Below the pieces are notes generated by a model. It did not search any database and was not told the origin of the DNA. It saw nothing but the letters and a program-made list of their open reading frames with translations. From positions 420,923 to 484,922 of the forward strand of contig LPNY01000139.1 of NCBI GenBank assembly GCA_001655195.1: DNA of 64,000 bases, in the 5' to 3' direction. Origin of the DNA: Arcobacter sp. EP1 (lineage in GTDB: Bacteria > Campylobacterota > Campylobacteria > Campylobacterales > Arcobacteraceae). The translations under genes and the position numbers were made by a program. This document shows, in pieces, positions 1-7,944 of the stretch; within the stretch, counting starts at the first letter, position 1, and the number at the start of each line of letters is the position of its first letter.

Positions 1-21
1 CGAACTTTAGTTCGGCGTGTA

Positions 22-330
22 TTATTTATAGTACGTATCCAGGTCAATAACTTCAACATTACATTTTGAACAAATATTATCTTGTACTTCTGATGCCCCG
101 TAGACTTTTTCGCACTTTGGACACTTAAAATATTCCTTATCACTCTTTTTATCTAACCACTTATATATTCCAAAAGTAAAACAAGTCAATAAACCTGATA
201 CTATTATATTCTTAAGAGAAGGCTCTAAAATTTTCCTTGCACCATAAACATCATAACCCAAAATCAAAAGTATTGTCTGGATTAATAAAAGAAAAGAAAA
301 TATTTTAATTATAAATTTCATTTGATTCAC
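22..330 (-). CDS. Small membrane protein with C-terminal zinc ribbon
   Basis: 102 residues. Two hydrophobic segments (about residues 5-25 and 41-55) are followed by a short zinc-ribbon-like module with two CxxC pairs, CPKC and CSKC, at about residues 70 and 87. The layout predicts a small inner-membrane protein with a cytoplasmic zinc knuckle. No named family is recognised and no function is assigned. A short hairpin (CGAAC/GTTCG, positions 1-14) lies just past its stop and could be its terminator. The four cysteines and the membrane segments are seen directly; metal binding is inferred. Confidence 0.6.
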   Translation of the reverse strand: MNQMKFIIKIFSFLLLIQTILLILGYDVYGARKILEPSLKNIIVSGLLTCFTFGIYKWLDKKSDKEYFKCPKCEKVYGASEVQDNICSKCNVEVIDLDTYYK

Positions 331-385
331 TTAAAGTAATATAGATACAATTATCTTAAAAAAGTTACAGTTTACGTCACAAAAA

Positions 386-1273
386 TCAAAAGCCTCGTAA
401 GAACTTTGGTCGTAGTAACGTCTCATCATCCAAAGCACTATCTAAAACCTCTAATAAATTCTCTTTATCTTTTGGCAAAGTCCCTTTTAAAGGCAACGCA
501 TTTGACGCATGATTTGACCTAAAAATGATTGCTTTTTTGGGATTGATTTGCGCGATGAACTGTTTTTGTTCTTCTAACATATCTAAATCACTAGCAAACT
601 CAAATGGTTTTCCTTTTTTCTCAAAACGTTCAAAAAAGGCATCTTCTTTTGTATCGGTTAAACCTAACTGCAAGGTTGATAGGTAATTGATATGTTCACA
701 TTTATTGACTAGTTTTGCAGTATCTTCGATATGCTCTTTTGACATACCTTTTCCACCAAGACCTAAAATAACTGTTGCTGATATTTTCATATTAGCTTTG
801 GTTGCTTTATTTAAGCCTTCTACCATTTTATCGGGATGCATGGGTTTGTTCACATATTTGAGTAACTCATGGTTACCTGATTCAATTCCATAATAAACCA
901 GACTCAAGCCATGTTCTCGTAAAAGAGCTAACTGTTCATCAGACTTTTCTAGTAAGTTATACGGACTTGCATAAGAAGCGACTCTTTGAAGTTTTGGAAA
1001 CTTCATTTTTAGGTAGTCTAAAATCTCAACTAGAAAATCTGTTTCACACGCTAGTGCATCCCCATCAGCTAAAAATACCCGTCGTGTTTCACTGTGGTAT
1101 GCCATAATATCGATATCTTCTTTGATATCATGCAAACTTCGCACATGAAATTTTTTGGTTTCGTACATGGAACAAAAAGCACATTTATTATAACTACAGC
1201 CAATGGCAACTTGTAAAATAAATGAATTGCCCTCAGCGGGTGGTCGGTATACAGGCTCGTGGTAATCAATCAT
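386..1273 (-). CDS. Radical SAM family protein
   Basis: About 295 residues. The iron-sulfur ligands are Cys26, Cys31 and Cys34, in GCSYNKCAFC. The spacing is CX4CX2C, not the canonical CX3CX2C; a CxxNxCxFC signature occurs in one COG1032-type branch of radical SAM proteins. Further motifs fit a TIM-barrel radical SAM core: YGIESGNHELL (the SAM-binding glycine and glutamate region) and ILGLGG. The substrate is unknown. ATG at 1273 is preferred to GTG at 1282; it overlaps the end of the PsiE-like gene by 8 bases (ATGATTGA), so the two are probably translated together. Confidence 0.8.
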   Translation of the reverse strand: MIDYHEPVYRPPAEGNSFILQVAIGCSYNKCAFCSMYETKKFHVRSLHDIKEDIDIMAYHSETRRVFLADGDALACETDFLVEILDYLKMKFPKLQRVASYASPYNLLEKSDEQLALLREHGLSLVYYGIESGNHELLKYVNKPMHPDKMVEGLNKATKANMKISATVILGLGGKGMSKEHIEDTAKLVNKCEHINYLSTLQLGLTDTKEDAFFERFEKKGKPFEFASDLDMLEEQKQFIAQINPKKAIIFRSNHASNALPLKGTLPKDKENLLEVLDSALDDETLLRPKFLRGF

Positions 1274-1691
1274 CACAATCACACTTTTTCATTTTAGTTA
1301 TTAAATATTGTTGTGAAGTTTTTACTGCTAAATAACGCACAAAAAGAAGAAAAACAATCACACCTGAAATAATCAAGATATTATAGTTTAAACTACTTGC
1401 AAACAAGGCATCCAACGAATCAATGTTCTCTTTATTGATTTTAACCACATTAACGATTAACTCTCGTAACGCTAAAATAATAAATGCATCAACGAGTAAA
1501 GCTAATACTACTCGCTGTTCTCTAATATAATTAATCACAGCACGCACAATTTCTAGGAAAATAATAAAATACAACATATAGATAATAAACTCCATAAGTT
1601 TATCCATCAATAACGCAATAACAAAGAGTAAAGAAGCAATTCCTAGTTCAATATAGAACTTGTCTTGGATAAATTTCATAAAATTCTTCAT
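1266..1691 (-). CDS. PsiE-like membrane protein
   Basis: 141 residues with four hydrophobic segments (about 13-30, 34-52, 61-80 and 100-120). The stretch DAFIILALRELIV between helices is the part that recalls the PsiE (phosphate-starvation-inducible E) family, a family of four-helix inner-membrane proteins without a known activity. It ends in a CDCDD tail. It is the first gene of a two-gene unit with the radical SAM protein, whose start overlaps its stop. The family call rests on recognition of the central motif; the function is unknown. Confidence 0.65.
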   Translation of the reverse strand: MKNFMKFIQDKFYIELGIASLLFVIALLMDKLMEFIIYMLYFIIFLEIVRAVINYIREQRVVLALLVDAFIILALRELIVNVVKINKENIDSLDALFASSLNYNILIISGVIVFLLFVRYLAVKTSQQYLITKMKKCDCDD

Positions 1692-1767
1692 AACTTCTCC
1701 TTATAATATTTTTGAGATAGGAGTTCATTATAAAGAGTTAACATTTATTTTAACTTAACTTTTTTAG

Positions 1768-1794
1768 TTGAAACAAAAGTTTAGTCAGTACAAT
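1768..1794 (+). promoter_or_regulatory. Candidate promoter giving a leaderless mRNA
   Basis: TTGAAA (1768-1773) and TACAAT (1789-1794) are separated by 15 bases. Only six bases separate the -10 hexamer from the ATG at 1801, and no Shine-Dalgarno sequence is present. Transcription starting at the usual distance would begin at the ATG itself. Confidence 0.45.
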
Positions 1795-1800
1795 GGTGTT

Positions 1801-2424
1801 ATGAAAAAACGACTCTATTATATACATGATCCTATGTGTGCTTGGTGTTATGCCTTTGCACCTACTTTTGAAACTATCAAACAAAATCTTGGTGAAGATT
1901 TTGAAGTGATTTATATCCCAGGGGGACTAGCTCCTCATACAACTGAACCTATGCCACAAGCAATGCGAGAAAAAATCGAAGGCTTTTGGTATCAAATCAC
2001 TGATGTAGTAGGTACAAAATTTAACCATGATTTTTGGACAAAATGTACACCAAGACGTTCAACCTATCTATCCTGTCAAGCTACCATTGCCGCACGTTTA
2101 CAAAACAAAGAATATGAAATGATAGGAGCCATTCAAGGGGCTTATTATCAAAGAGCTATGAATCCTAGTGACGAAGAGACACTTATTACGTTAGCTGGTG
2201 AGTTACATTTAGATGTTGAAAAGTTTACCCATGATTTAAGTTCACAAGAGGTGATTGAGATTTTTGAAGAAGAGTTAAACAAACGCAGAAAAATGTATGT
2301 TAACAGTTTTCCTACCTTGCTATTACAATATAAAAAAGAGTTATACCCTATTAATATAGAGTATAACCAACCTGAAAAGATGCTCGCTCACATCAAAGAT
2401 TTAAGTGAAAACATCTATTTCTAA
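1801..2424 (+). CDS. DsbA-family (FrnE-like) thiol oxidoreductase
   Basis: 207 residues counted from the ATG at 1801. The active-site CAWC is at residues 13-16, right after the first beta strand (YYIHDPMCAWC), and a cis-proline region (VNSFPTLLL) lies near residue 180. The order thioredoxin strand, helical insertion, thioredoxin strands is that of the DsbA/FrnE/2-hydroxychromene isomerase fold. There is no signal peptide, so it probably works in the cytoplasm, as FrnE-type proteins do. An in-frame TTG at 1768 would add 11 residues, but those bases look like promoter, so the ATG is chosen. Confidence 0.8.
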   Translation: MKKRLYYIHDPMCAWCYAFAPTFETIKQNLGEDFEVIYIPGGLAPHTTEPMPQAMREKIEGFWYQITDVVGTKFNHDFWTKCTPRRSTYLSCQATIAARLQNKEYEMIGAIQGAYYQRAMNPSDEETLITLAGELHLDVEKFTHDLSSQEVIEIFEEELNKRRKMYVNSFPTLLLQYKKELYPINIEYNQPEKMLAHIKDLSENIYF

Positions 2425-2433
2425 AGGCGTATT

Positions 2434-3291
2434 TTAGATATGCACTTTTATTTTTGTCCACTCTTGAGGGATTTTATTAACTCCATAACGTGCTACGAGT
2501 AATGATGCAACAATCATAGCTCGGGCAGAGTTATCGCCACCTGCTTTTGCATTTGCTTGCATTGCTTCTTTAAAACTGCTGTATTTAGCTAAAATATGAA
2601 TCACTCCTGCAAAACCACCATCAACACCACACGCAGGTCCAAAACGTCGAATAGCTTCAAAACTATCTTCTTCTTTTGAGTCAAGTCCATCATTGACCCA
2701 CGACTGAATAATTGTCGAATATTTCTCTTTTAGAGTTGTCATTGTAGGTACAATATCTTTGCCCTCCAATACTTCCCAAAGTAGTGCCGCAAAAAAATGG
2801 GCTGATTCAAGAATAGTGACATCGTTATGGGTTGCTTTGACAAATTGTTGAATATTGATAAGAAACTCTTCTTTACTGTTACTCACTTTTAATAAAGGCG
2901 TAATTCGTCCTATAATTGACAAGTCATGAGAAACTGCTCCACATGGAACTTCACTACCTGCTTCGATATTAACTATGGTATCTCGAGTAGAACCATCCAC
3001 ATAACCATTGTAGATTTTCATTCGGTCATACCAGTAGGTTACATATTCACTAACAGTAAAAGACTCTTTGTCTTCTAAGAACTTATACAGTAAATAGGTT
3101 TGGTCACCATAGTGGGTAAACTCACCTGCGAGTTTTCCTTTATGCCAAATAGAACACGCTTTATTGAGAGTCTCCCAATTAGTATTTAAATTTTTAAGTT
3201 GTTCTTCATCATACACCCAGTGACTGCCTAAACAGTATGCATCAGCAACAAGTGCTCCTAAAACTAAATCTCTAACTTTTTCATTAAACAT
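2434..3291 (-). CDS. ADP-ribosylglycohydrolase family protein
   Basis: 285 residues. The N-terminus (DLVLGALVADAYCLGSHWVY) and the C-terminal GGDNSARAMIVASLL are the paired acidic regions that bind two magnesium ions in ADP-ribosylglycohydrolases (DraG/ARH fold). Such enzymes remove ADP-ribose from proteins or other acceptors. No ADP-ribosyltransferase or nitrogenase regulator is visible nearby, so the substrate cannot be inferred. It faces the DsbA-like gene convergently, with only nine bases between the stops. Confidence 0.8.
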   Translation of the reverse strand: MFNEKVRDLVLGALVADAYCLGSHWVYDEEQLKNLNTNWETLNKACSIWHKGKLAGEFTHYGDQTYLLYKFLEDKESFTVSEYVTYWYDRMKIYNGYVDGSTRDTIVNIEAGSEVPCGAVSHDLSIIGRITPLLKVSNSKEEFLINIQQFVKATHNDVTILESAHFFAALLWEVLEGKDIVPTMTTLKEKYSTIIQSWVNDGLDSKEEDSFEAIRRFGPACGVDGGFAGVIHILAKYSSFKEAMQANAKAGGDNSARAMIVASLLVARYGVNKIPQEWTKIKVHI

Positions 3292-3330
3292 AATTTTTAC
3301 TCCTCATTAAATCTATACGTAATAGAAACT

Positions 3331-3597
3331 TTATTTATTCCAGTTTTTATAGTTTGTAAAAGAAGGAAATTGTTGTTTAAACTCTTCCTCATCACACATA
3401 AATTGAAAATTATCCATATAATCTGTGAGAACATCATAAGCTTCTTTTAACTCTTGAAACTTTTCATGACTTCCTGTCTCACTATCTGGATGAAATTTTT
3501 TAGATAATTTTAAATATTTCTTCTTTAAATCTTTCTTTGAAGTTCGCGTCAATATCCCTAAGGTATCAGCCGCTTTTTCAAACTCTTCATAATCCAT
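3331..3597 (-). CDS. Small stand-alone J-domain protein
   Basis: 88 residues, nearly all of it one J domain. Helix I/II begins near residue 10 (DTLGILTRTSKKDLKKKYLK), the HPD motif that stimulates DnaK ATPase is at about residues 36-38 (KKFHPDSETG), and helix III follows. It has no Gly/Phe region, zinc fingers or substrate-binding domain, so it would act as a specialised co-chaperone. Its ATG overlaps the stop of the upstream Cache protein by one base (TAATG). That coupling suggests the two products work together. Confidence 0.8.
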   Translation of the reverse strand: MDYEEFEKAADTLGILTRTSKKDLKKKYLKLSKKFHPDSETGSHEKFQELKEAYDVLTDYMDNFQFMCDEEEFKQQFPSFTNYKNWNK

Positions 3598-4754
3598 TAT
3601 AACCTTCTTTGATCTGTTTTTGTGGAGATTGCTAATGTTATAAGTGAAATAATAATCAACACAATGATAAATATCACGGCACTTGCAATTGTCACCATAT
3701 TAATACTTCGTTGAGTCTGTTTTTGCATGGCTTCAATTTTGGCTTCCACATCATCAACATATGCTCCAGTTCCAATAATCCAACCCCATGGTTCAAACTT
3801 TTGAACATAAGAAAACTTTGGTTGTGGTTCTTTGTAACCTGGTTTTTCCCACATGTATTTGATGATACCACCCTCTTTGACTTGTTCAGTTAACGTAACA
3901 AACTCTCTAAAAAGATATTGACCTTCTTTATCTTGCATATCCCCTACAAACTTACCGTTAAGTTCAGGTTGGATTGGATGCATTATCATTTTAGGTTTCG
4001 TATCGTTTATCCAAAAGTAGCCAGTTTTACCGTACCGTATCTCAGAGATTGTTTTGATAGCTTCTTGTTGCAATTTTTTGGTAACATCATCCACATACTC
4101 ACCCGTACCAATAACCCAGTTAAAGGCTTCAAAAAGTTTTACAAAAGAGACTTTATCTTGTGGTTTTTCAAAACCTGGTTTTGGCCAAACATAATCAACA
4201 TAACCCTCTTTGTACTCTTTGGCAACATGAGCAAAAGCTTTAAATATTTTTTTACCATTTTCATCTTGCCAGTCATAGAGGTTTTGATTGTCTAAATTAG
4301 TTTGAATAGGATGCATCACCATAACACCCTCTAGGTCATTTATCCAAAAATAACCGTTTTGCCCATAGCGAACAGAACGTACTATTTTTTTCAAATGCTC
4401 TTCCATCTCTTTTTTAGTGTACTTATCTTTATGGCTATTATACTGTTCATTGATAACAGTAAAGAGTAGACCCATTTGTTCATTTAAATGCTCTTGAACT
4501 TCTGATTTGATTTTTTCTTTTGAGGTTCGCTGATAAAAAGAGTCAATAGTTTTTAAGGTCACTTGCACATAGTTTTGCAGTTCTTGTTGTGTTTTTGCAT
4601 ACACATCATGTCGATAATTACTAATATTCTCTTCTGATATGGAGTTGATTGTAATAATAGAACCCACTAAGGTTACAATAGATAAAAAAAGTATTGAACT
4701 TATTGTGACTACTAAAAACTTTGTTTTTACGGAGATATTAATTGTACCAGTCAT
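3597..4754 (-). CDS. Membrane sensor with tandem Cache domains and no output domain
   Basis: 385 residues. A transmembrane helix (about 12-34) is followed by a periplasmic region with two similar sCache_2-type units. Each carries GYFWIND, MHPIQ, a WPKPG or WEKPG loop, and IGTGxYVDDV. A second transmembrane helix (about 355-377) ends in a tail of only about eight residues (TKTDQRRL). Proteins of this type usually continue into HAMP and methyl-accepting or kinase domains; none is present. The start has a good AAGGGG ribosome site. The downstream J-domain gene overlaps the stop, which argues against recent truncation and for a two-protein module. Confidence 0.75.
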   Translation of the reverse strand: MTGTINISVKTKFLVVTISSILFLSIVTLVGSIITINSISEENISNYRHDVYAKTQQELQNYVQVTLKTIDSFYQRTSKEKIKSEVQEHLNEQMGLLFTVINEQYNSHKDKYTKKEMEEHLKKIVRSVRYGQNGYFWINDLEGVMVMHPIQTNLDNQNLYDWQDENGKKIFKAFAHVAKEYKEGYVDYVWPKPGFEKPQDKVSFVKLFEAFNWVIGTGEYVDDVTKKLQQEAIKTISEIRYGKTGYFWINDTKPKMIMHPIQPELNGKFVGDMQDKEGQYLFREFVTLTEQVKEGGIIKYMWEKPGYKEPQPKFSYVQKFEPWGWIIGTGAYVDDVEAKIEAMQKQTQRSINMVTIASAVIFIIVLIIISLITLAISTKTDQRRL

Positions 4755-4868
4755 AACATACCCCTTTCCATCATTATTTTATAAAGTATACTATTTTCAA
4801 TATTGTGTGTCAATGAGAAATAATTTAAGATTTTTTTTTTAATTTCCTATAAGTTTATGTTCATTTGG

Positions 4869-4874
4869 TATAAT
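4869..4874 (+). promoter_or_regulatory. Candidate -10 element
   Basis: TATAAT lies 29 bases before the ATG of the membrane J-protein at 4904. The leader holds a good AGAGGA ribosome site. No consensus -35 is visible. Confidence 0.4.
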
Positions 4875-4903
4875 GTCAACTCATTTTAAAGAGGATACTA
4901 TTT

Positions 4904-5383
4904 ATGCCACAAGAATTATCATATTTTTTACGTGCCTTTATTAGGCTTGCTATTACATTTGGAATTTTATATCTAATATTTACAAACTTCGGAACATTTT
5001 TAATGATTTTACTGGCTATCTTCGCTTTAGGTTATTATGCTGTTTATAAATTTAAAAAGAAAATACATGAGCAACAACATACAGGATTTAAATTTACCTT
5101 TAATGGACAAGAGTTTAACTCACGGGGTCAACAAGGTTTTAACTTTAATGATTTTGAACGGCAGTTTAAACAAGGTGGTTTTCATCAAAATGCTCCTTTT
5201 GGAGAAGTTAATGATGCAAAAGCTTTTTTTGGATTTGACCATGACCCAAACAAAGAAGAGATCAAGAAAAAATATAAAGAGTTAGCCAGAAAATATCACC
5301 CTGATATTAATGATAATGATGACGTTATGATGAAAAAACTCAACCATTACCGTGATGTTTTAATGCAAGCATACGGGCAATAA
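4904..5383 (+). CDS. Membrane-anchored J-domain protein
   Basis: 159 residues. An N-terminal hydrophobic hairpin (about residues 10-48) anchors it. A Phe/Gly/Gln-rich linker (about 60-105) follows, and the protein ends in a J domain whose HPD is at about residues 144-146 (ARKYHPDIND). The order membrane anchor, linker, C-terminal J domain is that of DjlA/DnaJ-like membrane co-chaperones that recruit DnaK to the inner-membrane face. It is the second J-protein within 2 kb; the two are divergent and not close copies. Confidence 0.8.
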   Translation: MPQELSYFLRAFIRLAITFGILYLIFTNFGTFLMILLAIFALGYYAVYKFKKKIHEQQHTGFKFTFNGQEFNSRGQQGFNFNDFERQFKQGGFHQNAPFGEVNDAKAFFGFDHDPNKEEIKKKYKELARKYHPDINDNDDVMMKKLNHYRDVLMQAYGQ

Positions 5384-5391
5384 AAAAACAT

Positions 5392-5426
5392 AAAAAAAGG
5401 AAGAGAAATTTTCTCTTCCTTTTTTA
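5392..5426. terminator. Bidirectional intrinsic terminator
   Basis: A long stem GGAAGAGAAA/TTTCTCTTCC is flanked by A-runs on the left and T-runs on the right, so it works in both directions. It lies between the convergent membrane J-protein and LctP genes. Confidence 0.85.
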
Positions 5427-5458
5427 TTGGCTTTTATTTATCTAAAAATTAAATCTAT

Positions 5459-7150
5459 TTATCTCATCAATGGATCAACAAGATTCAGTACATACATACC
5501 AACTAGACCTAAGATACCAGCAATTAAACAATAATAAACTGTAGGGATAATTGTTCGTCGTAAGGTTTGTCCCTCTTGGTCAAGTAGACCTACTGTTGCA
5601 GACGCTGCTACAACATTATGAATCGCAATCATATTACCAGCTGCTGCTCCAACTGCTTGAAGTGCAATCATAAAGGCAGTTGAGATACCTAATGCATCCG
5701 CAACACCAAACTGGAATTGTGATAACATCATATTTGAAACGGTATTAGAACCAGCAATAAATGCTCCTAAAGCTCCAATCATTGGTGCAAATAATGGATA
5801 GATATCACCAACAGATGTTGCAACATAGTTTGCCATAGCTACTGGCATTGAATCAAATCCTGCTTCGTTAATTCCTGAGTTAATTAAGATTCTTACAAGT
5901 GGAATCGTAAAGATAAGAACAAATCCTGCCCCAATCATTACTTTTGATGATTCAGAAATTGCAGCTTTCATCTCTTTGAATTCCATTCTGTGGAAGAAGT
6001 ATGTTAATAAAACAACAAATACTAAAATACCACCTGGTAAATATAGTGGTGTAATAGAGTAACCAAGACCTTCACCTAAAATATCTTTAAAAGGAATTAC
6101 CCATGCTTTAACAAAAGCTCTTGCTTCATCAGAAACTCGTGTTAATACTAAGATAGCAGCAACAAGTACATATGGAATCCACGCTTTAGTTAAAGACATA
6201 GGTACTTTATCTGTCATTGCATCAAGTTTTACTTCAAACTTAGAAATCCAACCAACTGGCCACTCTTCTTTTGGTGCAAAATCCCAAGTGTTTTTAGGCA
6301 CTAAGAAACCTTTTTTAGCTGCTAGTGTCACAATAGGTAATCCAACAAGTGCTCCAATAAGAGATGGGAATTCAGCTCCTAAATAAATACCTGTTAAAGC
6401 ATATGGTATTGTAAATGCTAAACCACCAAAAATTGCAAATGGTAATGCTGATAAACCTTCAGTCCACGATTTATTCTTCCCAAAGAATCGTGTCATCATC
6501 ATAATCATAAATAATGGAATAAGTGTTCCAGTAATTGCATGTACAACTGCAACTTGTGACGTAATAGCTTGTAAATAAACATCCCAAGAAGAACCCATAG
6601 TTTGGAGTGTTTGACCAATTCCTTCTGAATCAAGTCCTTTATTAACTCCAATTAAAATTGGTGTTCCAACTGCTCCAAATGATACTGGTGTACTTTGAAT
6701 CATCATACCAATCATAACCGCAGCCATTGCAGGGAATCCAATTGCTACCATCAGTGGTGCAGCAATAGCAGCTGGTGTTCCAAAGCCAGATGCTCCCTCA
6801 ATAAATGAACCAAATAACCAAGCAATAATAATAACTTGAATTCTTCTATCAGGACTAACGTTGTTAAATCCTTGTCTAATTACAGCAATTGCACCAGAAT
6901 GTTTCAGTGTATTTAACAATAATATGGCACCAAAAATAATCCATAAAACTGCAACTGTAATAAGAAGACCTTGAATAGTTGAAGCTAAAACTCTATTAAA
7001 AGTCACTTCCCAAATATAAAGTGCTACAAGTGTAGTCACAACATAAACGATAGGCATTGCTTTTTTAGCAGGTAATCTAAGACCAACTAAAAGAATTGCC
7101 GCAACAAATATTGGTAACGCTGCACAAAGTGCTTGTAAACTAATATCCAT
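5459..7150 (-). CDS. lctP: L-lactate permease, LctP family
   Basis: 563 residues with about thirteen hydrophobic segments. The sequence GSFIEGASGFGTPAAIAAPL in the first third is the hallmark region of LctP/LldP lactate permeases, which import lactate or glycolate with protons. Conserved loops such as GAVGTPILIG, GALGAFIAGSNTVSNMM and the C-terminal AIHNVVAASATVGL also fit. The length is normal for the family. It stands alone here with no lactate dehydrogenase genes beside it. A ribosome site AGGAG precedes the ATG, and an inverted repeat upstream may be its operator. Confidence 0.93.
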   Translation of the reverse strand: MDISLQALCAALPIFVAAILLVGLRLPAKKAMPIVYVVTTLVALYIWEVTFNRVLASTIQGLLITVAVLWIIFGAILLLNTLKHSGAIAVIRQGFNNVSPDRRIQVIIIAWLFGSFIEGASGFGTPAAIAAPLMVAIGFPAMAAVMIGMMIQSTPVSFGAVGTPILIGVNKGLDSEGIGQTLQTMGSSWDVYLQAITSQVAVVHAITGTLIPLFMIMMMTRFFGKNKSWTEGLSALPFAIFGGLAFTIPYALTGIYLGAEFPSLIGALVGLPIVTLAAKKGFLVPKNTWDFAPKEEWPVGWISKFEVKLDAMTDKVPMSLTKAWIPYVLVAAILVLTRVSDEARAFVKAWVIPFKDILGEGLGYSITPLYLPGGILVFVVLLTYFFHRMEFKEMKAAISESSKVMIGAGFVLIFTIPLVRILINSGINEAGFDSMPVAMANYVATSVGDIYPLFAPMIGALGAFIAGSNTVSNMMLSQFQFGVADALGISTAFMIALQAVGAAAGNMIAIHNVVAASATVGLLDQEGQTLRRTIIPTVYYCLIAGILGLVGMYVLNLVDPLMR

Positions 7151-7187
7151 ACTTTACTCCTTTTCTTTTGACTCAAAAATCAATACT

Positions 7188-7201
7188 TGACTAATCAGTC
7201 A
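7188..7201. promoter_or_regulatory. Candidate operator of the lactate permease gene
   Basis: TGACTAATCAGTCA is an inverted repeat (TGACT/AGTCA) 37 bases before the lctP ATG. It lies just downstream of an AT-rich stretch that could hold the -10 on the minus strand. The binding protein is unknown. Confidence 0.35.
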
Positions 7202-7378
7202 TATGGTAAAAAGAATAATATAATGAACATATGACAATCAAATGATAAAACATAAAAGATAGCATTAAAATAGCATTTTTAAGGTTTATCGCAATATATC
7301 AAAATTATTTATACAAGTTTTTGTCTTTTAAAATTCTTTTTGTTACAATATTGTGATAACATAATCACAAGGTTTCAT

Positions 7379-7873
7379 TTGTTTATTAAAAGACTGCAAA
7401 TACTCTTTTTTACTGTTACTTTACTTGCACTTATTATCTTAGGATACAATTGGTACAAGAACTACCAGTTTAACACTAATCCTTTATCAAAAGAGATTAT
7501 GCAACGTATTCACCAAAAAGAGTTAATGCTAAAACAAAAAGCAAAAGAATACTATAGTATTAATACAAGCATACCTATTCTTATTTCTAATAAAATGCCA
7601 AGTCGCCTCTTTGGTGTAGCCACAACCAACGGGAAAAAGATTGCTGTGTATTTAAATAAAAAACGCTTTCAAGAGAGTGTTGATTATATGATTGATAATG
7701 TACTACCACATGAATATGCTCACGCCATAATGTTCAAGCTTGGCTTTTTGACCAACAAAAATGGTGGACATACTATAAAGTGGCAACAAATATGTATTAA
7801 TCTTGGAGGAATAAAGTGTGATCGTTTTGTCAATCATGAAGATATTCTCATTAACAAGATACCCGGATACTAA
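7379..7873 (+). CDS. SprT-like membrane-anchored zinc metalloprotease
   Basis: About 164 residues from a TTG start at 7379 with AAGG six bases upstream. An upstream in-frame TTG at 7340 has no ribosome site. One transmembrane helix (about 5-25) is followed by a compact peptidase domain with HEYAH at residues 111-115 and a likely third zinc ligand at His131 (GGHTIKWQQ), the HExxH...H arrangement of SprT-like proteins. The PHEYAHA stretch and the H-x3-W motif support this. The substrate is unknown; the domain is predicted to lie outside the cytoplasm. Confidence 0.7.
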   Translation: MFIKRLQILFFTVTLLALIILGYNWYKNYQFNTNPLSKEIMQRIHQKELMLKQKAKEYYSINTSIPILISNKMPSRLFGVATTNGKKIAVYLNKKRFQESVDYMIDNVLPHEYAHAIMFKLGFLTNKNGGHTIKWQQICINLGGIKCDRFVNHEDILINKIPGY

Positions 7874-7944
7874 GAATTTCTTTATAAACAATACACACTT
7901 CTTATGCTAAAATACTTTTTAAAATAATATTTAAAGTAAAGAAT

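Noticed and set aside
3918-4295. 125-codon ORF on the plus strand
   Set aside because: Antisense to the Cache domains; the repeat-like composition comes from them.
3597-4754. Frameshifted chemoreceptor
   Set aside because: The region after the stop encodes a complete J domain in a coupled frame, not a signalling domain.
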